Source of the DNA: Clostridia bacterium | GTDB lineage: Bacteria > Bacillota > Clostridia > Christensenellales > Aristaeellaceae | Reading direction: 5' to 3' | Assembly (NCBI GenBank): GCA_024404395.1 | Contig: JAKSPZ010000028.1 | Location: 1-8,145, forward strand | Length of the DNA: 8,145 nt | Shown here: in pieces, positions 1 to 7,366 of the stretch | Layout of the letters: every line of letters begins with the position of its first letter | Numbering within the stretch: the first letter of the stretch is position 1 | The notes under the pieces: generated by a model | Database searches by the model: none | Told to the model about the DNA's origin: nothing | The model's input: the letters and a program-made list of their open reading frames with translations, nothing else | Position numbers and translations under genes: made by a program

Positions 1-599
1 GCATCGATCCCGTCCGCTACATCACCAACCGTTCCACCGGCAAGATGGGTTATGCCATCGCCGAGGCAGCAGCCGCCCGCGGTGCGGAAGTCGTGCTGGT
101 GTCGGGTCCCGTCGCGCTGGCGGCGCCTGTGGGCGTGACCCGCGTGTCCGTCGAATCCTCCGCCGATCTCTGCGAAGCGGTGCTAGCGCGGGGCGACTGG
201 GCGGATGCGGTCATTCAGGCGGCGGCGCCCGCGGACTTCACCCCCGCGACCGTTGCGGACAAGAAGATCAAAAAAGACGGTGCGGACATGACCATCAAAC
301 TGAAGTCCACCACCGATATCGCCAAAGCGCTGGGCGAGAACAAGCATGAAGGTCAGGTGCTGGTGGCCTTTGCCGCCGAGACCAACGACGTCATGGAGAA
401 CGCCCGCAAAAAGCTGAAGAAGAAGAACGCCGACTTCATCGTCGCCAACGACGTCACCCGCAAGGGCGCAGGCTTCGGCGGAGAGACCAACATCGTCACC
501 ATCATCTCCGAGACCGAATGCGAGCCGCTGGAGATGATGTCCAAGCGCGAAGTGGCGGATGCCATTCTCGACCGCGTGGCGGATCGCCTGAACAAGTGA
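1..599 (+). CDS. coaBC: CoaBC C-terminal part (phosphopantothenoylcysteine synthetase domain), 5' end outside window
   Basis: Partial gene. The reading frame is already open at base 3, so the ATG at 45 is internal and not the start. The visible 198 residues are the CoaB half of the bifunctional Coenzyme A enzyme. This half joins cysteine to 4'-phosphopantothenate using CTP; the missing N-terminal CoaC half would decarboxylate the product to 4'-phosphopantetheine. The fragment opens with IDPVRYITNRSTGKMGYA, the nucleotide-binding loop at the start of CoaB. Then come AAPADF (bases 225-239), KIKK (264-275, with the lysine implicated in catalysis), FAAET, and the ANDV and FGGETN stretches typical of the family. 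It ends MSKREVADAILDRVADRLNK, a normal C-terminus. The stop at 597-599 lies 2 nt before priA, the usual neighbour in Firmicutes. Family assignment is firm; the CoaC domain is inferred because the usual form is a fusion. Confidence 0.95.
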   Translation, partial: IDPVRYITNRSTGKMGYAIAEAAAARGAEVVLVSGPVALAAPVGVTRVSVESSADLCEAVLARGDWADAVIQAAAPADFTPATVADKKIKKDGADMTIKLKSTTDIAKALGENKHEGQVLVAFAAETNDVMENARKKLKKKNADFIVANDVTRKGAGFGGETNIVTIISETECEPLEMMSKREVADAILDRVADRLNK

Positions 600-601
600 C
601 C

Positions 602-2827
602 ATGCGATACGCCGATGTAGTGGTCGACCTTTCGGCAGACGCCGTCGATCGATTCTTCACCTACGCCGTCCCCGACGACATGCCCGTGGGACCCGGCTGG
701 CAGGTGAACGTGCCCTTCGGACCCCGTGCCCTCGAGGGCTTCGTGGTCCGGATGAAGGACAGCTGCGATCTGCCGCCCAACAAGGTCAAACCCATCCGGG
801 ACTGCGTGCGGGACTATGCCGTGGTGCTGCCCGACCTGATGGAGCTGTCCGACTGGATGCATAAGCGGTACGTCTGCAACCGCGTGGATACCCTGCGGCT
901 CATGATCCCCGCAAAGATGCGCGGCGACCGCGTCCACGAAGCGCAGACAAGATTTGCCCACCTCACCCTGAATGCGGAGGAAGCGCGGGCATTTATCGAA
1001 AACAACAAACGGGCCAAGGCGCAGTGCGCTTTGGTGGAATCGCTTCTGGAAGGCGACAAGCCCACGCCAGAACTCAACAGCAGCGCGCTCCGTGCGCTGG
1101 TCGAGAAGGGCGCGGTGGTCTGCACGCTGGAGGAGCGTTTCCGCACGCCCGCGTCGCTTAAACACATCGAGCCCGCGGCGGATCCCGAGCTCATGCCCGA
1201 GCAGAAACGGGCGGTGGATCAGATCAACGCGGCGCTGGAAAAAGACGGCGGACGCTTCCTGCTGAACGGCGTCACGGGCAGCGGCAAGACAGAGGTCTAC
1301 ATCCGCGTTATCCGCCATGCCCTGGCGATGGGGAAGAGCGCCATCGTGCTGGTCCCCGAGATCGCCCTCACGCCGCAGATGGTCTCCTGGCTCCATGCCC
1401 GCTTCGGCGATACCGCTGCGGTGCTCCATTCCCGCCTGTCCGACGGCGAGCGCTACGACGAGTGGCGACGCATCCGCTTCGGCAAGGCGAAGGTGGTCAT
1501 CGGTGCCCGCAGTGCGGTGTTCGCGCCGGTGGAGAACTTGGGTGTCATCGTGGTGGACGAGGAGCACGAGCATACCTATCAATCCGACAAGCGTCCCCGC
1601 TACGATGCCCGTGAGGTCGCCCGTCATCGCGCGGAGAGCGCAGGTGCGGTGCTGATCCTGGGCAGCGCCACCCCTTCGGTGGAGACCTACATGCGCGTGC
1701 AGCCCACCGTGCGCCCCGAGAACCGACTGGAGCTCATCGAGCTTCGGCAGCGCGTCAAGGGACGTCCCCTGCCCGAGGTGGACGTGGTGGACATGCGCGG
1801 TGAGCTGGAGAAGGGCAATCGTTCCATCTTCTCCACCAAACTGCTGGTCTCTCTGAAGCACTGTCTGGCGGAGGGACGTCAGGCGATATTGTTCATGAAC
1901 CGACGGGGGTATTCTACCTTCGTCTCCTGCCGCGCCTGCGGCTATGTGGTGAAGTGCGGTCAGTGCGACGTGTCCATGACCTATCATCGCACGGATGAAA
2001 CGCTGCGCTGTCACTATTGCGGCGCCACGCAGGCACCGCCCAAGGTCTGTCCTCAGTGCGGCAGCCGATACATCAAGTACTTCGGCGTGGGTACCCAGCA
2101 GGTGGAGGAGGAAGTGAAGAAGTGCTTCCCCGAAGCCCGCACCGTCCGCATGGACAACGACACTACCCGCCAGAAGGACGCTCACGAGAAGCTCATCGAT
2201 GAGTTCCGCAGCGGGCGCGCCAATGTGATGATCGGCACCCAGATGATCGCCAAGGGACTGGATTTCCCCAACGTCACCCTTGTGGGCGTCATTGCCGCCG
2301 ACGCCACGCTGAACCTGCCCGATTACCGAAGTGTGGAGCGCACGTTCCAGCTGTTGACGCAGGTATCGGGACGCGCGGGTCGCGCCGACGTTCCCGGCAA
2401 GGTGGTCATACAGACCTACGACCCCGACCACTACGGCATCCGCCTCGCGGCAAAGCAGGATTTCCGCGCCTTCTATGAGAAGGAGAGCGTCTTCCGCCGC
2501 CGCGCGCTGTATCCGCCCTTTACCGTCATCGCCCGCATCGTCTATACCGCAAAGACCGCGGAACAGGCGCAGGCAGCGGCGGAAGCGGATGCGGAGAAGC
2601 TGGATCAATGGATCGACGAAACGGGCATCCGCAGGGATGTCATACAGATGCGTGCGCTTGAGGCGCCCATCAGCCTGCTCAGAGGCATGAGCCGCTGGCA
2701 GATATTTATGAAAGTTTATTTCCGGGTGGATATGAACGCCGTGGCTGTGAAGATGCAGTCGCTGGCGGACAGCGTGCCCGACGGGATCTCCGCGGAAGTG
2801 GAGATCAATCCGACAAATCTGTTCTGA
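602..2827 (+). CDS. priA: Primosomal replication restart helicase PriA
   Basis: Superfamily 2 3'-to-5' DNA helicase that recognises stalled or repaired forks and starts reloading of the replicative helicase. 741 residues from the ATG at 602, close to the usual 730-800. The N-terminus [19 protein letters not shown] is a typical PriA DNA-binding domain start, which is why I chose this ATG; in-frame codons upstream to 518 lie inside coaBC and look unlike PriA. Walker A GVTGSGKT is at residues 223-230, DEEH at 319-322, GSATPS at 354-359 and QVSGRAGR at 587-594. Eight zinc-binding cysteines are in place: 443, 446, 452, 455, 470, 473, 483 and 486, as four CxxC pairs. All helicase motifs are intact, so it should be active. 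A GTG at 596, two codons upstream and overlapping the coaBC stop, is an alternative start. No good ribosome binding site precedes either start, which suggests coupling to coaBC translation. Confidence 0.97.
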   Translation: MRYADVVVDLSADAVDRFFTYAVPDDMPVGPGWQVNVPFGPRALEGFVVRMKDSCDLPPNKVKPIRDCVRDYAVVLPDLMELSDWMHKRYVCNRVDTLRLMIPAKMRGDRVHEAQTRFAHLTLNAEEARAFIENNKRAKAQCALVESLLEGDKPTPELNSSALRALVEKGAVVCTLEERFRTPASLKHIEPAADPELMPEQKRAVDQINAALEKDGGRFLLNGVTGSGKTEVYIRVIRHALAMGKSAIVLVPEIALTPQMVSWLHARFGDTAAVLHSRLSDGERYDEWRRIRFGKAKVVIGARSAVFAPVENLGVIVVDEEHEHTYQSDKRPRYDAREVARHRAESAGAVLILGSATPSVETYMRVQPTVRPENRLELIELRQRVKGRPLPEVDVVDMRGELEKGNRSIFSTKLLVSLKHCLAEGRQAILFMNRRGYSTFVSCRACGYVVKCGQCDVSMTYHRTDETLRCHYCGATQAPPKVCPQCGSRYIKYFGVGTQQVEEEVKKCFPEARTVRMDNDTTRQKDAHEKLIDEFRSGRANVMIGTQMIAKGLDFPNVTLVGVIAADATLNLPDYRSVERTFQLLTQVSGRAGRADVPGKVVIQTYDPDHYGIRLAAKQDFRAFYEKESVFRRRALYPPFTVIARIVYTAKTAEQAQAAAEADAEKLDQWIDETGIRRDVIQMRALEAPISLLRGMSRWQIFMKVYFRVDMNAVAVKMQSLADSVPDGISAEVEINPTNLF

Positions 2828-2833
2828 AGAGGT
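2827..2833 (+). promoter_or_regulatory. Ribosome binding site of def1
   Basis: AAGAGGT begins at the last base of the priA stop codon. Its GAGG core (2829-2832) lies 8 nt before the ATG at 2841. This fixes the def1 start. The match to the Shine-Dalgarno consensus is somewhat weaker than that of the later genes. Confidence 0.65.
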
Positions 2834-2840
2834 AGATATT

Positions 2841-3323
2841 ATGGCTATTCGCAGGATCGCAATCGAGGGCAAGGACGAGGTGCTCCGCAAGCACGCCCGC
2901 AAGGTAGATCGGTTTGACAAGCGGCTTCATGTGCTGCTGGATGATATGGCAGACACCATGTATCACGCCGACGGTGTCGGTCTCGCCGCGCCTCAGGTCA
3001 GCATCCTGAAGCGAGTCGTGGTCATCGATGTGGGCGACGGTCTGCTGGAGCTGGTCAATCCCGTGATGATCGCTCAGGAAGGTTCCAAGGTGGACGTGGA
3101 GGGCTGCCTTTCCGTGCCCGACCGCCGCTGCACCGTGGAGCGCCCCGAGAAGGTCACCGTCCGCGCCCAGAACCGTCACGGCGAGACCTTTGAGATCGAA
3201 GCCGAGGGTCTGCTGGCTGTGGCCCTGTGCCATGAGACCGACCATCTGGACGGCATCCTCTACATCGACAAGATGATCGAGGACGTCACCGATATGCCCG
3301 AAGAAGACGAGGAGGAAGCGTGA
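2841..3323 (+). CDS. def: Peptide deformylase, first of two tandem copies
   Basis: Metal-dependent hydrolase that removes the formyl group from the N-terminal methionine of nascent proteins at the ribosome exit. 160 residues, normal for the short clostridial type. All three family motifs are present: GVGLAAPQ (residues 45-52), EGCLS (87-91, with Cys89 as metal ligand) and HETDH (131-135, with His131 and His135 as ligands and Glu132 catalytic). The residue after EGCLSVP is Asp94, where glycine is usual. The protein ends in an acidic tail, PEEDEEEA, whose codons also carry the ribosome binding site of the next gene. It is about two thirds identical to the adjacent second copy by hand alignment (roughly 104 of 151 positions). 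It lies 13 nt after priA and 1 nt before def2. The catalytic set is complete, so I expect an active enzyme. Confidence 0.96.
   Translation: MAIRRIAIEGKDEVLRKHARKVDRFDKRLHVLLDDMADTMYHADGVGLAAPQVSILKRVVVIDVGDGLLELVNPVMIAQEGSKVDVEGCLSVPDRRCTVERPEKVTVRAQNRHGETFEIEAEGLLAVALCHETDHLDGILYIDKMIEDVTDMPEEDEEEA
3311..3315 (+). promoter_or_regulatory. Ribosome binding site of def2, inside def1
   Basis: GGAGG lies 9 nt before the ATG at 3325. It is formed by the GAG-GAG-GAA codons of the acidic tail of Def1, so it fixes the def2 start and ties the two genes together. Confidence 0.8.
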
Positions 3324-3324
3324 T

Positions 3325-3813
3325 ATGGCAAAGCGCAAGATCACGATTCTCGATCAGGATGAGATCCTGAGAAAGCACTGCCGCGTCGTCACCAAGTTCG
3401 ACGGGCGCCTGTGGGAACTGCTGGATGACATGGCGGAGACCATGTACGATGCCAACGGCGCGGGACTGGCCGCGCCTCAGGTCAGCGTGCTGAAGCGCGT
3501 GGTGGTCATCGATGTGAATGACGATCACGGACTCATCGAAATGATCAACCCCGAGATCATCGCTACCGAAGGCAGCGAGATCGCGCCCGAGAGCTGTCTC
3601 TCCGTGCCCGGACGCTGCTGCACCGTGGATCGTCCCACCAAGGTGACGGTCCGCGCTCAGGACCGCAACGGCGAAACTTTTGAGATCACCGGCGAAGGCT
3701 TTCTCGCGAAGGCCATGTGCCATGAGATCGACCACCTCGACGGCGTCCTCTACGTGGACAAGATGGTCGAGGATGTGAGCGACCGATACAGAATGGTGGG
3801 AGGACAGGACTGA
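3325..3813 (+). CDS. def: Peptide deformylase, second tandem copy
   Basis: Second deformylase, 162 residues, with the same fold and predicted reaction as the copy just upstream. Motif 1 is GAGLAAPQ (residues 45-52) and motif 3 is HEIDH (133-137; His133 and His137 metal ligands, Glu134 catalytic). Motif 2 reads ESCLS (89-93): the metal ligand Cys91 is kept, but the usual glycine before it is Ser90. It has the glycine after SVP (Gly96) that the first copy lacks, and a two-residue insertion near 67-68. The C-terminus [10 protein letters not shown] is not acidic, unlike that of the first copy. Its stop codon shares one base with the fmt start (TGATG), a coupling arrangement that fits the def-fmt functional pair. 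Differences from def1 are spread over synonymous sites, so the duplication looks old. Probably active; a specialised substrate range or different inhibitor response is possible but not shown by the sequence. Confidence 0.95.
   Translation: MAKRKITILDQDEILRKHCRVVTKFDGRLWELLDDMAETMYDANGAGLAAPQVSVLKRVVVIDVNDDHGLIEMINPEIIATEGSEIAPESCLSVPGRCCTVDRPTKVTVRAQDRNGETFEITGEGFLAKAMCHEIDHLDGVLYVDKMVEDVSDRYRMVGGQD
3799..3803 (+). promoter_or_regulatory. Ribosome binding site of fmt, inside def2
   Basis: GGAGG lies 9 nt before the ATG at 3813, within the last codons of def2. It supports the overlapping TGATG start of fmt. Confidence 0.8.
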
Positions 3814-4769
3814 TGAGCGTACGCATCGTCTTTATGGGGACCCCCGAGTTTGCCGTCCCCTCCCTGAAAGCACTGGTAGATAACGGCTACGACGTGGTGG
3901 GCGTCGTCACCCAGCCCGACCGTCCCAAGGGACGCGGCAAGAAGCTGACGCCCTGCCCCGTGAAGGTCTGCGCTCTGGAGCGCGGTCTGAACGTGCTCCA
4001 GTTTGAAAAGGTCAAGTCCGAGGAAGGCATGGCTGCCATGCGTGCCCTCGCGCCTGATCTGATCGTCACCGCCGCGTTCGGTCAGATCCTGACCGCCGAG
4101 CTGCTGGCGATCCCGCCCAAGGGCACGGTGAACGTCCATGCCTCGCTGCTTCCGAAGCACAGAGGCTCCGCGCCCATCAATCGCATGATCCTGGCGGACG
4201 AGCCCGTGGCGGGTGTGACCACCATGCTGACCGATGTGGGCATCGATACCGGCGACATGCTGCTGAAGGCAGAGACGCCCATCGGTGAGAACGAGACCGC
4301 GGAAGAACTGACCGTGCGTCTGTCCGAGATCGGCGCCGAGCTTCTGATCAAGACCCTTGAGGGCTACCTCAACGGCACCGTGCTGCCCGAAAAGCAGGAC
4401 GAGAGCCAGATGACTTACGAATCCATGCTCACCAAAGAGATGGGCATCATCGATTGGTCCATGACCGCCCGCGAGATCTCCTGCCGCGTGCGCGGACTGG
4501 ATCCCTGGCCCGGCACTTCTACGGCTTATGACGGCGGACGGCTGAAGGTCTACGGCGTCATGCCCGCGGAAGGCGCGGCGGACGCGGTGCCCGGCACCGT
4601 GCTTCGTTCGAGTGCCAAGGAAGGACTGATCGTTGCCTGCGGCGGCGGCGCGGTCTCCCTGACGGAGATCCAGGCGCCCAACGGCAAACGCATGGCGGCT
4701 AAGGCGTATCTGAGCGGCAAGTCGATCCCCGTCGGCACCGTTCTGGGCGCGGAGGAATGCAATGAATAA
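3813..4769 (+). CDS. fmt: Methionyl-tRNA formyltransferase
   Basis: Transfers a formyl group from 10-formyltetrahydrofolate to the methionine on initiator tRNA before translation starts. 318 residues, the usual size. The start [18 protein letters not shown] is characteristic. The tRNA-contacting loop follows as TQPDRPKGRGKKL, with Arg41 in it. The catalytic residues are Asn107 and His109 in NVHASLLPKHRGSAPI and Asp145 in DVGIDTGD. The hydrolase-like N-terminal domain covers about residues 1-190. The OB-like C-terminal domain, with a GIIDW stretch and LDPWPGT, covers about 205-310. Start and stop both overlap neighbours: one base with def2 and 8 nt with rsmB. Nothing is missing. It is the functional counterpart of the two deformylases before it, which remove the group it adds. 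Confidence 0.97.
   Translation: MSVRIVFMGTPEFAVPSLKALVDNGYDVVGVVTQPDRPKGRGKKLTPCPVKVCALERGLNVLQFEKVKSEEGMAAMRALAPDLIVTAAFGQILTAELLAIPPKGTVNVHASLLPKHRGSAPINRMILADEPVAGVTTMLTDVGIDTGDMLLKAETPIGENETAEELTVRLSEIGAELLIKTLEGYLNGTVLPEKQDESQMTYESMLTKEMGIIDWSMTAREISCRVRGLDPWPGTSTAYDGGRLKVYGVMPAEGAADAVPGTVLRSSAKEGLIVACGGGAVSLTEIQAPNGKRMAAKAYLSGKSIPVGTVLGAEECNE
4751..4755 (+). promoter_or_regulatory. Ribosome binding site of rsmB, inside fmt
   Basis: GGAGG lies 6 nt before the ATG at 4762, within the last codons of fmt. It matters because it supports the long N-terminal form of RsmB. Another ATG at 4757 is too close to the site to use. Confidence 0.8.
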
Positions 4770-6285
4770 CGAGAACACACCCAAGCGCGAGCATAAAGAC
4801 AATAAAAGACCCTTCAACAGGGATCATAAGGGCGGCAATCGTCCGCCCCGCCGTTTTGACGGCAAGAAGCCCATGGGTCAAAAGCCTGCGGGTCCCAAGC
4901 CCGAGGCGAAGACCGATGCCCCGAAGCCTGTGAAGAAGCAGGGCGGCGATCCCCGCATCGCGGCGCTGAAGGCGGTCGAAGACGTCATCAACAACGGCGC
5001 TTATGCCTCTCAGGCACTGGACCGCGCCCTGTCGGCAGGCAAGCTGGCGGACGCGGATCGCCGACTGGCGGCGAGCCTGTTCTACACCGCCATCGAGAAC
5101 CGTCTCTGTATCGATGCGGTGCTGAAGCGCCTCTCTCAGGCGGACGACACCGAGGCTTTCGTGCACAACGTCCTCTCTCTGGCGGCGGCGCAGATCCTGT
5201 TCATGGACAGGATCCCCGACCACGCGGCGGTGGACGAGGCGGTGAAGACCGTCCGTCGCACGGGTCGCGAGTGGGCGTCGGGCTATGTCAACGGCGTGCT
5301 CAGAAACCTCATCCGCCTGCGCGACAGCGGCGAACCGCTGTGGCCGGGCAGAGATGAAGACGGCGCGGCCTATCTTTCCCTGCGCTATTCCGTGGCGCCC
5401 GCTGCGGTGGAGCGTCTGATCGCGGCGTACGGCATGGACGAGGCGGAGCGGCTCATCGCTTTCGCGCCCAAGTCCCGTACGACCTGCATCCGTCCCAATC
5501 GCCTGCGTATCGACGGCGCGGGACTGGAAAAACTGCTCAATGACAACCATATCACCTGGCATCGCGGCACCGTTCCCGGCAGCTACCACGTGGTTCCCGA
5601 GGGCAGCATCGCCGAGATGAAGGGCTACCGCGAGGGTCTGTTCTCCGTCCAGAGCGAGAGCTCCATGCTGGCGGCGCTGACCGTGAACGCCAAGCCCCGC
5701 ATGCAGGTGCTGGACGCCTGCGCGGCGCCCGGCGGCAAGACCTGCCTGATGGCGGAGCAGATGTCGGGCGTAGGCCGCATCTATGCCTGGGATCTCCACG
5801 AGCATCGCGTGGCGCTGATCCGCGCGGCTGCGGCGCGACTGGGCATCGATATCATCCGTCCCGCCGTGCACGACGCCACCCAGCCTCTGGAATCCATGTT
5901 GGACGGCATGGACGCCGTGCTGGTGGACGCGCCCTGTTCCGGTCTGGGCGTTCTGGCGGACAAGCCCGACCTTCGCTTCCGCGCCAATGAGGAGACCTTC
6001 GAGGCGATGAAGCCTCTGCAGCAGTCGATCCTCGATGCCGCATCCAAGATGGTCGCCCCCAACGGCACGCTGGTCTATTCCACCTGCACCATTCTCCCGC
6101 AGGAGAACGGCGATCAGGTCAAGGCGTTCCTGGAGACTCATCCCGATTTCGAACTGGACACCGATCCGAGAAACTGGCCCGAGACGTTGCGGGATCGCAT
6201 CGGTGACGGCATGGTGCAGCTGCTGCCCGGTCGTGACGGCGAGGAAGGCTTCTTTATCGCCCGCATGAAGCGGAGGCGCGTCTGA
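4762..6285 (+). CDS. rsmB: 16S rRNA (cytosine-C5) methyltransferase RsmB with basic N-terminal extension
   Basis: SAM-dependent RNA m5C methyltransferase; E. coli RsmB (Sun/Fmu) modifies C967 of 16S rRNA. 507 residues, about 60 more than usual. The excess is an N-terminal segment (1-62) rich in Lys, Arg, Pro, Asn and Gly, with 18 Lys/Arg against 7 Asp/Glu and almost no large hydrophobics. A NusB-like RNA-binding domain begins near DPRIAALKAV (from residue 63). The catalytic domain carries the SAM-binding DACAAPGGKT (318-327), DAPCSG with Cys392 (the cysteine that helps release product) and STCTILPQEN with Cys442 (the nucleophile). It ends with GFFIARMKRRRV, as expected. The start at 4762 has a strong ribosome binding site; the next in-frame ATG, at codon 38 (4873), has none, so the extension is probably translated. 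Overlaps: 8 nt with fmt, 1 nt with rlmN. The exact rRNA target in this organism is inferred from the family. Confidence 0.94.
   Translation: MNNENTPKREHKDNKRPFNRDHKGGNRPPRRFDGKKPMGQKPAGPKPEAKTDAPKPVKKQGGDPRIAALKAVEDVINNGAYASQALDRALSAGKLADADRRLAASLFYTAIENRLCIDAVLKRLSQADDTEAFVHNVLSLAAAQILFMDRIPDHAAVDEAVKTVRRTGREWASGYVNGVLRNLIRLRDSGEPLWPGRDEDGAAYLSLRYSVAPAAVERLIAAYGMDEAERLIAFAPKSRTTCIRPNRLRIDGAGLEKLLNDNHITWHRGTVPGSYHVVPEGSIAEMKGYREGLFSVQSESSMLAALTVNAKPRMQVLDACAAPGGKTCLMAEQMSGVGRIYAWDLHEHRVALIRAAAARLGIDIIRPAVHDATQPLESMLDGMDAVLVDAPCSGLGVLADKPDLRFRANEETFEAMKPLQQSILDAASKMVAPNGTLVYSTCTILPQENGDQVKAFLETHPDFELDTDPRNWPETLRDRIGDGMVQLLPGRDGEEGFFIARMKRRRV
6272..6276 (+). promoter_or_regulatory. Ribosome binding site of rlmN, inside rsmB
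   Basis: GGAGG lies 8 nt before the ATG at 6285. It is formed by the arginine codons of the RsmB tail MKRRRV. Confidence 0.8.
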
Positions 6286-7346
6286 TGGAAAAGCGCGTAC
6301 TGCTGGGTATGACTACGGAAGAGCTCACCGAGTTCGTGGTGAACGAGCTGGGGGAGAGCAAGTTCCGCGTGGGTCAGATCGCCCAATGGCTCAACCGCGG
6401 TGCGGATATCGACGGCATGACCAACCTGTCCGCCGCCCTCCGCGAGAAGCTGAAGAATGCGGCAGTGGCAAATCCCATCCGCATTCTGGAATCCTATAAA
6501 TCCAAGATCGACGAGACCGAGAAGTTTCTCTACGCCCTGCCCGATGACAACGTCATCGAGGGCGTGGTGATGCGCTACAAGTACGGCGACACCCTGTGCG
6601 TCTCCACGCAGGTGGGCTGCCGCATGGGCTGCGCGTTCTGCGCGTCCACCCTGGACGGACGTGTCCGCAATCTGACCGCTGCCGAGATCCTCGGTCAGGT
6701 CATTGCGGTCAATGCCCATGTGAAGAAGCAGGATCCCGAGCGGCGGGTGCACAACATCGTTCTCATGGGTTCGGGCGAACCCTTCGATAATTACGATGAG
6801 GTCTGCGCCTTCCTGCGGAAGGTCAACGATCCCGAGGGACTGAACATCTCCCTCAGAAACATCTCCGTCTCGACCTGCGGACTGGTGGACAAGATGCGCG
6901 CCTTCGCCGACGAAGGTCTGCCCGTCACCCTGTCCCTGTCCCTGCACGCGCCCAACGACGCCGTTCGCGTGAACATCATGCCCGTCGCCAAGAAGTACGG
7001 CATGAACGAAGTGCTGGACGCCTGCAGATATTATGTGCGCAAGACCGGACGCCGCGTGGTGTTCGAGTACGCGCTGATCAAGAATGTCAACTGCTCCGTG
7101 GCGTGTGCCGACGAACTGGCGGCGAAACTGAGAGGACTTCAGTGCCATGTGAACCTGATCCCCCTCAATGATGTCAAGGAGCGAAATCTGGAAGCCCCTT
7201 CCAAACAGGAGGTCGCCGCGTTCCTGAAGCGCCTCACCGAGCGGAACATCTCCGCCACGGTCAGACGTGAGATGGGTGCGGATATCGACGGCGCCTGCGG
7301 TCAGCTCCGCAGAAAGGCGCTGGCGGACGGAAGGCTTCAGCTGTAA
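6285..7346 (+). CDS. rlmN: Dual-specificity 23S rRNA/tRNA adenine-C2 methyltransferase RlmN
   Basis: Radical SAM enzyme that makes 2-methyladenosine in 23S rRNA (A2503 in E. coli numbering) and at position 37 of some tRNAs. 353 residues, usual length. The iron-sulfur ligands are Cys112, Cys116 and Cys119 in GCRMGCAFC. Cys105 in TLCVS matches a conserved family cysteine. Cys338 in DIDGACGQL matches the cysteine that carries the methyl group and forms the protein-RNA intermediate. The SAM-binding stretch reads GSGEPFDNY (162-170), with Ser163 where GMGEP is common. STCG, SLSLHAPND, TGRRVVFEYALIKNVN and HVNLIPLN are all typical. The related antibiotic-resistance methyltransferase Cfr is less likely: position in the cluster and sequence texture fit the housekeeping enzyme. 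The start MEKRVLLGMTTEEL overlaps the rsmB stop by one base. Confidence 0.95.
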   Translation: MEKRVLLGMTTEELTEFVVNELGESKFRVGQIAQWLNRGADIDGMTNLSAALREKLKNAAVANPIRILESYKSKIDETEKFLYALPDDNVIEGVVMRYKYGDTLCVSTQVGCRMGCAFCASTLDGRVRNLTAAEILGQVIAVNAHVKKQDPERRVHNIVLMGSGEPFDNYDEVCAFLRKVNDPEGLNISLRNISVSTCGLVDKMRAFADEGLPVTLSLSLHAPNDAVRVNIMPVAKKYGMNEVLDACRYYVRKTGRRVVFEYALIKNVNCSVACADELAAKLRGLQCHVNLIPLNDVKERNLEAPSKQEVAAFLKRLTERNISATVRREMGADIDGACGQLRRKALADGRLQL

Positions 7347-7354
7347 CCGAACTT

Positions 7355-7360
7355 GGAGGA
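7355..7360 (+). promoter_or_regulatory. Ribosome binding site of the PPM phosphatase
   Basis: GGAGGA sits in the 20-nt gap after rlmN, with the GGAGG core 7 nt before the ATG at 7367. A second ATG follows immediately at 7370, so either codon could start the protein. Confidence 0.8.
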
Positions 7361-7366
7361 AGTACC

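Noticed and set aside
518..601. N-terminal extension of PriA by 28 codons from an upstream ATG
   Set aside because: The extra residues lie inside the coaBC reading frame and look unlike PriA, and the family start MRYADVVVD fits the ATG at 602.
2828..2840. Possible promoter or terminator between priA and def1
   Set aside because: The gap is only 13 nt and is taken up by the def1 ribosome binding site; there is no inverted repeat or T-run.
353..2920. 855-codon open frame on the minus strand opposite priA and the end of coaBC
   Set aside because: It lies fully antisense to intact, motif-rich genes. Its translation is a His/Arg/Leu/Gly/Ala/Asp-rich mixture with no recognisable domain. Long antisense frames are expected opposite GC-rich genes because stop codons are rare there.
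2841..3813. Recent duplication or assembly artefact producing the two def genes
   Set aside because: The copies differ at many synonymous and non-synonymous sites, have different C-termini and a 2-codon indel, so they are genuinely separate genes and not a recent or false repeat.
4699..6141. 480-codon minus-strand open frame opposite rsmB
   Set aside because: Same GC-driven artefact: composition is biased to Arg, His, Gly and Ala, there is no motif, and it runs against a well-supported gene.
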